From assembly GCF_043555865.1 (NCBI RefSeq), contig NZ_JBIGHY010000010.1, forward strand, positions 124,001 through 188,000: 64,000 bases of DNA. The letters are read 5' to 3'. A program made the translations under genes and the position numbers. The notes under the pieces are model-generated. The model was not told the origin of the DNA. It was given only the letters and a program-made list of their open reading frames with translations, and ran no database searches. The stretch comes from Pelomonas dachongensis. Lineage in GTDB: Bacteria > Pseudomonadota > Gammaproteobacteria > Burkholderiales > Burkholderiaceae_C. This document shows positions 26,633-37,396 of the stretch, piece by piece. Position 1 is the stretch's first letter. Each line of letters starts with the position of its first letter.

Positions 26633-27441
26633 CCGACGCGACCCCCTGGTGGCAGCTGCTGTGCGCCATCGCCGGCGTGAACCTGCTCGCCTGGACGGTC
26701 TCGACCGCCTGGCTGCACCGCCACCGTCCTGACGGCACGACCTGGCCCCACCAGCGGCTGCAGCTCGTTCTGTCGGCGCTGTACGTGCTGGGCTGCGGCT
26801 ACCGCTCGGTGCTGCCGGTGTTCGACGTGCCTCGCGTCGTCATGGTGGACTCCTGGGCCTCCAGCGTGCTGGTGGGGCGCACGGTGGCCACCATCGCCGA
26901 GCTGAGCTTCGCTGCGCAATGGGCGCTGCTGCTGCGCGGTGCGGCGCTGGCGACCGGGCACCGGTTCAGCCACTCGGTCGCGCTGGCCATCGTGCCGCTG
27001 ATCGCCATCGCCGAGGTCAACTCCTGGTACGCAGTGCTGACGACGCGCAACATCGGCCACGTTGTCGAGGAAGCGCTGTGGGGCAGCTGCGCGCTGCTCA
27101 GCGTCATCGCGATGGCGGGCCTGTGGCCACGGGCCAGTGCGCGCGGCCGGCGCTGGCTGGTGCCGGCGCTCGTGGCCGGCACGCTGTACACGGCCTGCAT
27201 GTTCTTCATCGACGTGCCCATGTACTGGGCGCGCTGGCTGGCCGACGAGGCCGCCGGCCGCGCCTACGTGACGCTGGCGGCCGGCGTGGCCGATGTGTCC
27301 AGCCGCTGGACCGTGTCGCACGACTGGGCGCACTGGCGCAGCGAGGTCGTGTGGATGACGCTCTACTTCAGCGTGGCGGTGTGGATCAGCATCGCGCTGG
27401 CGCACGTGCGCGTGCCCCTGCGGTTGGAGCGGCGTCCTTAG
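26629..27441 (+). CDS. Hypothetical polytopic membrane protein
   Basis: A 270-aa protein with about seven hydrophobic segments (for example LLCAIAGVNLLAWTVSTAWL, LQLVLSALYVLG, LALIVPLIAIA-like, and a last one near VVWMTLYFSVAVWISIALA). It is not recognised. It is coupled to the small RHH-like gene and follows the LytS/LytTR pair, suggesting a function in the same envelope response. Aromatic and Asp residues cluster in FFIDVPMYWARWLADE. Confidence 0.75.
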   Translation: MTDATPWWQLLCAIAGVNLLAWTVSTAWLHRHRPDGTTWPHQRLQLVLSALYVLGCGYRSVLPVFDVPRVVMVDSWASSVLVGRTVATIAELSFAAQWALLLRGAALATGHRFSHSVALAIVPLIAIAEVNSWYAVLTTRNIGHVVEEALWGSCALLSVIAMAGLWPRASARGRRWLVPALVAGTLYTACMFFIDVPMYWARWLADEAAGRAYVTLAAGVADVSSRWTVSHDWAHWRSEVVWMTLYFSVAVWISIALAHVRVPLRLERRP

Positions 27442-27454
27442 AATCGCAGCCCTC

Positions 27455-27475
27455 GCGGGCCGGAACATGGCCCGC
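27455..27475 (+). terminator. Hairpin between the membrane protein and glnS
   Basis: GCGGGCC (27455-27461) pairs with GGCCCGC (27469-27475) around a 7-nt loop, followed by TTCCATTTCC. It is 14 nt after the membrane-protein stop and 20 nt before glnS. It could be a weak terminator or a glnS leader hairpin, as the T tract is poor. Confidence 0.4.
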
Positions 27476-27495
27476 TTCCATTTCCAGAGCCCACG

Positions 27496-29265
<1,770 letters not shown>

Positions 29266-29315
29266 TGCGGCGCGCGCAGCGCTGAGCCGCGGCGGCCTTT
29301 GATAGGCTGGCGCGC

Positions 29316-30581
29316 ATGCAACCCACCCGCTCGCCACTGCTCCGCCTCGCCGCCGCACTGCTGTGCTGCGGCGCCCTCACCACCCCGGCTCAGGCCGCCG
29401 ACCCCGCCACGCGCGCACTGCGCGGCGTGCGGGTGTATCCGGCGCCGGATGCGAAGCCCATCGACAACGGCGTCGTGCTCGTGCGCGAGGGCCGCATCGT
29501 CGACGTCGTCTCGCGTGACGCCGCGGCAGGCGTGCCGCCGCTGGCGCCGGCCTGCGATGGCGGCGTGCTCGTGGCGGGCTTCCAGAACAGCCACGTGCAC
29601 CTGAACGGCGCCGCGTTTGCGCACGCACAGACCGCCAAGGCCGCCACGCTGGAAGCCGGCCTGACGGCGCTGCTGACCCGCTACGGCTTCACCACCGCCT
29701 TCGACATCGCATCCGACCGCGACAACACACTGGCCCTGCGCACCCGCGTGAACCGGGGTGAGCTGAAGGGCCCGCGCCTGCTGACGGCCGGCCTGCCGCT
29801 GTTCCCGCACGGCGGGCTGCCCGCGTACATCGACCACTTCGACCCCGCCTTCCTCGCCAAGCTGCCCCAGCCCGACTCCGTGGCCGCGGCGCTGGCGGCG
29901 GTGCGGCAGAACCTTGATGCGGGCGCCGAGGCGACCAAGCTGTTCCTCGTCACACCGCAGCGCAACCAGCCGCCCAAGCGCATCGCCGCCGACATCGCCG
30001 CGGCCGCCGTCACGCAGACGCACCGCCGCGGGCGGCTGGTCTTCGCGCACCCGACCGACCTGGACGGCGTGCGCGCGGCGCTGAATGCCGGCGTCGACAT
30101 CCTGGCGCATCCGCCGCTGGGCGTGCCCGGCCCCTGGCCGGCAGACCTGATGGACGCGCTGCGCGCCCAGGGCGTGCACATGGTGCCGACGCTGAAGCTG
30201 CTTCGCTACGAGCTGGCCAAGGAAAAGGTACCGGCGCCGGCGGCCGAGGCGGTGCTGCAGGACAGCGTGCGCGAGTTCGGCCGCTTCGCGGCGGCCGGCG
30301 GTCAGGTGCTGTTCGGTACCGACGTGGACTACATGGAGGACAGCGACCCCACCGAGGAGTACGAGCTGCTGGCGCAGGCCGGCCTGCGGCCCTTGCAGAT
30401 CCTCGCGGCGCTGACGACGACGCCGGCCGAGCGCTGGAACGAGGGTTCGCGGCGTGGGCGGCTGCGCGCGGGCATGGACGCTGACATCGTGGTGCTGAAC
30501 GCCGACCCGGCCGAGTCGGTCAGGCACTTTGCCGACGTGAAATGCACGCTGCGCGGCGGCCGGGTGATCTTCAGCCGCTGA
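29316..30581 (+). CDS. Secreted amidohydrolase-family protein
   Basis: A 421-aa metal-dependent hydrolase. The signal peptide is LLRLAAALLCCGALTTPA, cleaved after QAA. Metal-ligand motif NSHVHLNG follows the first beta domain, ATKLF contains the likely bridging lysine, and later His (VFAHPTDL, ILAHPPLG) and Asp (FGTDVDYM) ligands complete the site. The C-terminal GMDADIVVLN is typical of imidazolonepropionase-like amidohydrolases. The substrate is unknown. It starts 50 nt after glnS. Confidence 0.87.
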   Translation: MQPTRSPLLRLAAALLCCGALTTPAQAADPATRALRGVRVYPAPDAKPIDNGVVLVREGRIVDVVSRDAAAGVPPLAPACDGGVLVAGFQNSHVHLNGAAFAHAQTAKAATLEAGLTALLTRYGFTTAFDIASDRDNTLALRTRVNRGELKGPRLLTAGLPLFPHGGLPAYIDHFDPAFLAKLPQPDSVAAALAAVRQNLDAGAEATKLFLVTPQRNQPPKRIAADIAAAAVTQTHRRGRLVFAHPTDLDGVRAALNAGVDILAHPPLGVPGPWPADLMDALRAQGVHMVPTLKLLRYELAKEKVPAPAAEAVLQDSVREFGRFAAAGGQVLFGTDVDYMEDSDPTEEYELLAQAGLRPLQILAALTTTPAERWNEGSRRGRLRAGMDADIVVLNADPAESVRHFADVKCTLRGGRVIFSR

Positions 30582-30596
30582 CAGACAGGCAGACGA

Positions 30597-30818
30597 TCAA
30601 TCCCTCGCCCCGCCGCACCGCAGCACGACGGGCACTGCGTACTCCCGCCCCACCACCGCCCGCGCGAACAGGTAGTTCTGACGCGCGCGATCGCTCAGCG
30701 CGTCCAGCGCGACGCCGCCGTGCGCATCGCAGGGAAACGCCAGCGCGCGGCCGGCGTTGAACAGGGACTCGAACCGCAGTTCGTAATCGGCACTCAAAGG
30801 CATGGGGCGTGAGTTCAT
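30597..30818 (-). CDS. Conserved hypothetical small protein
   Basis: A 73-aa ORF starting MNSRPMPLSADYELRFESLF, with a GAGG ribosome-binding element about 8 nt upstream. It has FPCDAHGGVALDALSDRARQ and ARAVVGREYAVPVV. Its composition and codon use look genuine. It is not assigned to a characterised family. It is convergent with the amidohydrolase gene (15-nt gap), so it has its own promoter in the 112-bp gap before dbpA ends. Confidence 0.65.
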   Translation of the reverse strand: MNSRPMPLSADYELRFESLFNAGRALAFPCDAHGGVALDALSDRARQNYLFARAVVGREYAVPVVLRCGGARD

Positions 30819-30930
30819 GGGACACCTCGTCTTGAGGTTCAAGTTAGGCGCCACACCCCAGCGCTGCGCGTGAAAAGGTCGCATCCGGCGACGCGGACTG
30901 CCGCGAATGCGGGCGGATGTGACAAACCCG

Positions 30931-32328
<1,398 letters not shown>

Positions 32329-32456
32329 GCCGCGATTGTCCAGCCTGTGACTTCCTTCTCGGTTGGGCGGTCCGGCGGCGTCTCGCTTGCATTTGCTCAC
32401 GAATGCACGGGAAGCCCCTCACTAGCATTCGGGCTGGCGTCTAACGCCTCAGCCGC

Positions 32457-32945
32457 ATGCCCACCGATTCCTTCCCCGCCACCCTGCCGAACGACCCGCC
32501 CACCTCGGCCCGCACCCGCGTGCTGGCCGGGCTGGACGATGCGCCGCGCACCACGCCCCGCAACGGCGCCAGGCCGGCGGAACGCCCGGCAGCCGCGCAG
32601 GTCCCGAACACACAGCCGGCCGCACCGGATGCGCTGCCACGCTGGGCCAAGGGCGCGGTCATTGGCGGCGTGCTGCTGGCGGTGGCCATGCCGACGTCGG
32701 TGCTGCTGTCGCGCTCCATGCTGGTGCAGTCGGCACTGTTGGAGCAGAGCAGCTCCAAGGCGGCGATGGTCTGCACCGCCGGCGAGGGCCGCGCGCTCGA
32801 TGGCTCCGGCCTGCTGGGCTGGCTGTTCGGCGGCTCCTACTTCCACTGCGGCGACTGGGAAACACGCGAGGCCCGTCAGCAGCGCGACCGCGACCGCGAC
32901 CAGGCCAACTTCATGGCCCGCGAGCGGGCCAAGCAGCAGTACTGA
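32457..32945 (+). CDS. Hypothetical single-pass membrane protein
   Basis: A 162-aa protein. The Pro/Ala/Thr-rich N-terminal 60 residues are cytosolic, one membrane helix is at about 65-88 (GAVIGGVLLAVAMPTSVLLS), and the periplasmic part has two cysteines (MVCTAGEG and YFHCGDWE) that could form a disulfide. The C-terminus is charged (RQQRDRDRDQANF). No family is recognised. It is divergent from dbpA. Confidence 0.65.
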   Translation: MPTDSFPATLPNDPPTSARTRVLAGLDDAPRTTPRNGARPAERPAAAQVPNTQPAAPDALPRWAKGAVIGGVLLAVAMPTSVLLSRSMLVQSALLEQSSSKAAMVCTAGEGRALDGSGLLGWLFGGSYFHCGDWETREARQQRDRDRDQANFMARERAKQQY

Positions 32946-32951
32946 CGGCGC

Positions 32952-33305
32952 TCAGCCGCCGGCCCGCTTGACGGTCCAGCCTTCGGGCCGAGCCTGCAGC
33001 CAGGCGACGACCTTCTCCAGGTGATCGCCCTGGATCTCGATGATCCCTTCCTTGGCTGTGCCGCCGCTGCCGCAGGTCGCCTTCAGCTGCTTGGCCAGCG
33101 CCGTCAGCGCCGCGTCGTCCAGCGGCAGGCCGTGGACCGCCGTGACACCCTTGCCCTTGCGGCCGGCCGTCTCGCGGCGCACGCGCACGATGCCGTCGCC
33201 CGCCGGGCGCGTGGCGGTCTTGCAGGCGCATTGCGCCTCGGGTTGGCCGCAGCCGGCGCAGGCACGACCGAAATCGGTGGAATAGACCAGGCGGGATCCG
33301 CTCAT
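32952..33305 (-). CDS. SUI1/YciH-family translation factor
   Basis: A 117-aa eIF1-like protein. A short Cys-rich N-terminus (CAGCGQPEAQCAC) precedes the SUI1 fold, with KGKGVTAVHGLPLDD, CGSGGTAKEGIIEIQGDH and a C-terminal GWTVKRAGG. Bacterial YciH proteins inhibit aberrant initiation, especially under stress. The N-terminal four-cysteine cluster could bind zinc. Its start overlaps the stop of the upstream solute-binding-like gene (ATGA). Confidence 0.9.
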   Translation of the reverse strand: MSGSRLVYSTDFGRACAGCGQPEAQCACKTATRPAGDGIVRVRRETAGRKGKGVTAVHGLPLDDAALTALAKQLKATCGSGGTAKEGIIEIQGDHLEKVVAWLQARPEGWTVKRAGG

Positions 33306-34180
33306 CGCAAGCTCTTCATCAGTTGTTCAGGCGTCAGCCGGGGTTCCCCGGCGCTGGGCCAGCCCGGCGGCGACGCGAGCCGGATGACACGGCGCCGTGC
33401 CAGCTGCAGCACGGGTTCGTAGGGTTGCAGGCGCTGCCGCAGCAGCGACTGCAGGCTGCCGTCCGCGTAGGCCCGCTGCAGCCCGGTGGTCATGCGCGCC
33501 AGCAGCGCGACGTTGGCCGGGTGGGTGTGGAAATAGCTGGGCAGGTCGTAGGCCAGCAGCAGGCTGTCGTCCAGCATCAGGCCGGGCAGGTCGGCGTGAC
33601 GCTCCAGCTCGGGCCCGGCCTCCAGGATGCTGCGGCAGAACAGGTCGACGCGGCCCAGCGCCACCATCTGAAACATGGCGGGGTAGGACGTGCGTTCGAC
33701 GACCTTCAGCCCGTTGGCACGAAGCACGGTCACGTCCGCCCAGTCCTTGCCCTGCACGTGCACGAAGGGCCGCAGGTCGCGCAGCTGGCGCACGGCCCGC
33801 AGCTGCTCGCGCCGCGCCGGGTTGACGAAGCAGACACGGTAGCCATGCACGCCCAGGTGCAGCGGGAAAGGCACCGCCACCAGCCCAGCCGCGCGGCCGA
33901 CGTCGGGCGCCACGGGCAACAGCAGGTTGGGCGGGCTGTTCTGTCCCGCCGCCCGCAGCGCGCGCAAGTTGTTCATCGGCACCGACTGCTCAAGCCGGTA
34001 GTCGCCATGGCTGGCCTGCGTGCGGTCCAGCGCCAGCCTGGCAATGCCGCCGATGAAGTCGTTGCGCGGATCGGTCGCGCCGTCCGGCGCCCGCAGCGTC
34101 ACCACCAGCGGGGGCGCCGCCGCCGCGCGCGTGCCCAGCAGCGCGAGTGCAGCGGCGAGCACCCGGCGGCGCGTGGTCAT
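33302..34180 (-). CDS. Periplasmic solute-binding-like protein (ABC/transporter family 3-like fold)
   Basis: A 292-aa secreted protein. MTTRRRVLAAALALLGTRAA is a Tat-like (RRR) or Sec signal. The mature part resembles the type-2 periplasmic binding fold used for amino-acid binding or sensing (LVVTLRAPDGATDPRNDF, GRVDLFCRSILEAGPELE). No permease genes are nearby, so it may be an orphan binding protein. It overlaps both neighbours by 4 nt in the chain S9 peptidase-this gene-yciH. Confidence 0.72.
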   Translation of the reverse strand: MTTRRRVLAAALALLGTRAAAAPPLVVTLRAPDGATDPRNDFIGGIARLALDRTQASHGDYRLEQSVPMNNLRALRAAGQNSPPNLLLPVAPDVGRAAGLVAVPFPLHLGVHGYRVCFVNPARREQLRAVRQLRDLRPFVHVQGKDWADVTVLRANGLKVVERTSYPAMFQMVALGRVDLFCRSILEAGPELERHADLPGLMLDDSLLLAYDLPSYFHTHPANVALLARMTTGLQRAYADGSLQSLLRQRLQPYEPVLQLARRRVIRLASPPGWPSAGEPRLTPEQLMKSLR

Positions 34181-36441
34181 GGCGTGCTCAGCGTGCCGCC
34201 GAGATGGGGCGCGAGGTGGCGCGCGAAGAAGGCGTCCATCGTGCGGTACAGGTGCAACCGCGTCACCCGGCCGGTAATGCCGTGTGCCTTGCCGGGGTAG
34301 ATCTGCAGGTCGAACGTCTTGCCAGCGTTCTGCAAGGCCTCCACCAGGCGCAGCGTGTGCTCGAACAGCACATTGTCGTCGGCCGTGCCGTGCATCAGCA
34401 GCAACGGCCTGGCCAGCAGCGCAGCGCGCGACGGCAGGTGGGCGCTGGCATACGGCGCAGCCTTGCCGCCCTCAGGGAGACCGAGATAACGCTCCGTGTA
34501 GGCGGTGTCGTAGAGTGACCAGTCGGTCACTGGCGCGACGGCCGCGGCGGCGGCAAATGGCGTGTCGGCGTCCAGCACCGCGCGGGCGGCCAGGTAGCCG
34601 CCGTAGCTCCATCCGAAGAAGCCGACGCGCGCGGCGTCGACACCCGGCACCCGCGCCGGCAGCTGGCGAACGGCGGCAAACAGGTCGGCCACCTCGATCT
34701 GGCCGAATGCGCGGTGATGGGCGCGCGTGAAGTCGCGGTCGCGGTACTGCATGCCCCGCGTGTCCAGCGTCATCACGCCGTAGCCGCGCTGCTGCCAGTA
34801 CGCGATCAAGGGCATGTCGCGGCCCCAGCCCCAGTTGACGGTCGACGCGCCCGGCCCGCCGTAGGCCATCACGATGACGGGATGCTTGCCGGCGCGGCGG
34901 TCCTGAGGCGCGAAGAAGAACGCATTCAGCGGCGTGCGGCCGTCGTCCGCCGTCAGCTGCAGCGCCAGCGGCGTGTTGCCGTAGTCAGCCAGTTCGGCGG
35001 CTGGCGCGTCGCCGGCGAGCGCGATGGCGCGCTCGGCCCCCAGCCCGCGCAGTTCCAGCCGGGGCGGCTGGCCCCAGGCGGAACTCGTGACCAGCAGCCG
35101 GGTGCAGGCCGCGTCTGCCTTGGCGTCGCGCCATTGGCGGCTGGCAGCGCCCGGCACCGCACGCGCCCTGCCGCCGGACAGCGGCTGGCTGAACAGATCC
35201 TGGCTTTTGCCCAGGTCGCCCGCTGCCGCGAACACGACCTGCTGCGCATCGGCGCAGATCGCGTGCGCCACCGCTTCAGGCATCTGCGTCAGCGGCGTGC
35301 GCGTGCCACTGGCGCGGTCGATCAGCAGCAACTGGCGCCGGCCGGAGGTCTCGCTGGACCACAGCAGGCCGCGCGGCGTCTCGATGAGGTCGTCGTGCAC
35401 CTCGACCCAGGCGGGGTCGGTCTCGACGGTGATGTCGCGGGCCGCCAGGCCCGGGCCGGCGGGCTTGAACTCCGTCAGCGTCAGCCGCGTCTGGTCGCGC
35501 GTGAACCACTGCAGCCACGGCGTGCCGTCGCGGAACCAGCCGGCGCGTGCGATGTACTCGGCCGAGGCGGGCAGCGCAAGCTCGCGTCGCGGGCCGCCGG
35601 CCGCGTCGAGCACGAAGGCCGTCACGCGGGCATTGGCCTCGCCGGCGGCGGGGTAGCGCTGCTGGGTCAGCGCGGTGCGGTCGGCAAAGATCTGCGCGCG
35701 CGTCTTCTCGGCCACGCCGGCTTCGTCGACACGCAGCGCCAGCAACGACCTGCCGTCCTTGCTCCACCAGTAGCCGCGCTGGCGACCCAGTTCCTCGGCG
35801 GCGATGAATTCGGCCAGGCCCCAGCCGAGGGTGTCGCTGCCGTCGCTCGTCAGCTGGCGCGGCTGGCCGCCGTCGGCCAGCGGCAGCACGAACAGGTTGC
35901 CGCCCTGCACGTAGGCCAGCGTCCGGCCGTCGGGTGCGCAGCGCGGGTCCTGCTTGGGCGCGCCAGCGTCCAGCGCCAGGCGCTGCGCCTGAGGACCGCC
36001 CGCCGTCAGCCGCACGACGTAGAGGTCGCCCGACAGCGGGAACAGCAGCGTGCGGTCGTCGTTGCCGCACCACTGGTAGCCGGTGATGCCACGCTGCGTG
36101 ATGCGCTGGCGCTCCAGCGCCATCTTCTCGGCCTCGCTGAGCTTCTGTTCGGCGCCGCCGAGCAGGTCGGCCGCCGCCACCAGCTTGCGCGGCTCGCCGC
36201 CGGTGGCGGGCTGAGCCCACAGCTCCAGCACCTCGCTGTCGGCCTGCGACGGGCGCAGGAAGCTGACCCATTGCCCGCCGGGCGAGACCTCGGCCTGGCG
36301 CGGCAGGCGGCCGGGCAGCGGCGGGTCGGCGGTGATGCGCTCGAGCGAGAGGGGTTTCGGCTGGGGCTGGGCAAGGGAGACGCTTGTGGCGCCGGCACAG
36401 GCCAGCGTGGCCGCCAGCCAGGTCATGAGGATCTTCATCAC
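34177..36441 (-). CDS. S9-family peptidase (dipeptidyl-peptidase IV type)
   Basis: A 754-aa secreted serine peptidase. The signal peptide is MKILMTWLAATLACAGATSV. A beta-propeller DPPIV_N domain spans about residues 100-490 and includes the EE-type motif region (LAEFIAAEELGRQRGYWW). The alpha/beta-hydrolase domain carries nucleophile GWSYGGY, Asp in HGTADDNVLFE and His in GKAHGITGR. It removes N-terminal dipeptides, often after proline. It is first in an overlapping chain with the solute-binding-like protein, consistent with periplasmic peptide use. Confidence 0.93.
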   Translation of the reverse strand: MMKILMTWLAATLACAGATSVSLAQPQPKPLSLERITADPPLPGRLPRQAEVSPGGQWVSFLRPSQADSEVLELWAQPATGGEPRKLVAAADLLGGAEQKLSEAEKMALERQRITQRGITGYQWCGNDDRTLLFPLSGDLYVVRLTAGGPQAQRLALDAGAPKQDPRCAPDGRTLAYVQGGNLFVLPLADGGQPRQLTSDGSDTLGWGLAEFIAAEELGRQRGYWWSKDGRSLLALRVDEAGVAEKTRAQIFADRTALTQQRYPAAGEANARVTAFVLDAAGGPRRELALPASAEYIARAGWFRDGTPWLQWFTRDQTRLTLTEFKPAGPGLAARDITVETDPAWVEVHDDLIETPRGLLWSSETSGRRQLLLIDRASGTRTPLTQMPEAVAHAICADAQQVVFAAAGDLGKSQDLFSQPLSGGRARAVPGAASRQWRDAKADAACTRLLVTSSAWGQPPRLELRGLGAERAIALAGDAPAAELADYGNTPLALQLTADDGRTPLNAFFFAPQDRRAGKHPVIVMAYGGPGASTVNWGWGRDMPLIAYWQQRGYGVMTLDTRGMQYRDRDFTRAHHRAFGQIEVADLFAAVRQLPARVPGVDAARVGFFGWSYGGYLAARAVLDADTPFAAAAAVAPVTDWSLYDTAYTERYLGLPEGGKAAPYASAHLPSRAALLARPLLLMHGTADDNVLFEHTLRLVEALQNAGKTFDLQIYPGKAHGITGRVTRLHLYRTMDAFFARHLAPHLGGTLSTP

Positions 36442-36525
36442 CGAATGCTAGCGGCGCACAGACGCTGCGCGCCCCGGGCGTACGCCACGGTGTCGTGTGG
36501 CGTGCTGACGACGTCACTGTGACGA

Positions 36526-36554
36526 CCAAAACTAAATTTATCAAATCAAACGGC
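36526..36554 (-). repeat. AT-rich inverted repeat, copy A (upstream of the S9 peptidase)
   Basis: Read on the minus strand this begins GCCGTTTGATTTGATAAATT. It matches copy B (36674-36702, plus strand) at 20 of the first 22 positions, both differences being transitions. The two copies face each other across 119 bp in the peptidase-cheW intergenic region. A shared regulator is plausible. Confidence 0.7.
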
Positions 36555-36673
36555 ATGCCGACGCGGTAGCGGCATGAGCCAATCGGTTGCAGCGCAGCGG
36601 ATAAACCCCTCTTCATCGAGCCATTTTTGCGTATTTCCGCACGCCAACGTAGATCCAGCAAGGTTTCGAACTT

Positions 36674-36702
36674 GCCGTTTAATTTGACAAATTTATCATT
36701 TG
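36674..36702 (+). repeat. AT-rich inverted repeat, copy B (upstream of cheW)
   Basis: It begins GCCGTTTAATTTGACAAATT and ends about 20 nt before the cheW ATG. It is the inverted partner of copy A. Its AT-richness contrasts sharply with the surrounding GC-rich sequence, as expected of a promoter/operator. Confidence 0.7.
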
Positions 36703-36723
36703 AAAATCAACAAAGGACAGGTC

Positions 36724-37200
36724 ATGACCGCCATCTCCGTCATCGAACAACAAGCCGTGGCCACTGCTGCTCCACTGGAGGTGCTGACCTCCCGCCTGGG
36801 CGCCGAGGAGTACGGCATCGACATCCTGGCCGTGCAGGAGATCCGCCGCTTCGAGCCGGCCACGCGCATTGCCAACGCTGCCGCCTACCTGCTGGGCGTG
36901 ATCAACCTGCGCGGTGTCATCGTGCCCATCATCGACCTGCGCCACCGCATGGGCCTGCCCGCCGAGACCGGGCCGGAGACGGTGATCGTCATCGTCACTG
37001 TTGCCAACCGCACCGTCGGCCTGGTCGTCGACTCGGTCTCCGACGTCGTCGCGTTGAAGCCCGAGCAGGTGCAGCCCCGGCCCGGCATGGGCAGCCATGT
37101 GGACGCCGATCACATCGTCGGCATGGCCACGCTGGAAACCGCCGAGAGCCGGCGCATGCTGCTCCTCATCGACCTGAAGGCGCTGCTGCGCGACATGTGA
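36724..37200 (+). CDS. cheW: Chemotaxis coupling protein CheW
   Basis: A 158-aa scaffold protein linking chemoreceptors to CheA. The SH3-like CheW fold is visible: EEYGIDILAVQEIRRFE, LGVINLRGVIVPIIDLRHRM, VGLVVDSVSDVVAL, and VGMATL. The ATG at 36724 was chosen, with AAAGGA just upstream, over a TTG at 36700. It precedes a chemoreceptor gene by about 196 bp. No cheA is in the window. Confidence 0.95.
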   Translation: MTAISVIEQQAVATAAPLEVLTSRLGAEEYGIDILAVQEIRRFEPATRIANAAAYLLGVINLRGVIVPIIDLRHRMGLPAETGPETVIVIVTVANRTVGLVVDSVSDVVALKPEQVQPRPGMGSHVDADHIVGMATLETAESRRMLLLIDLKALLRDM

Positions 37201-37396
37201 GCCGCCGCCACGAGAACCAGTGAACTTCACACGTCGGCCTTTGACGCGTTCACGCGACGGCATTGCCGAGAACGAAGTCCCGGGCGTAGGCTCAAAGACA
37301 GCGACGGCCCAGAGACGGCCGCACGCCGCGAGCCGCGAGCCGCTCACGCGAACACCATGCCCCCACCCGCGCTGACCTCAGCGCACAGGAGACCCC

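Noticed and set aside
37201..37396. FliA promoter before the chemoreceptor gene
   Set aside because: GCCGAGAA occurs but no TAAA/TCAA is 15 nt upstream; CTCAAAG further down has no matching -10 box.
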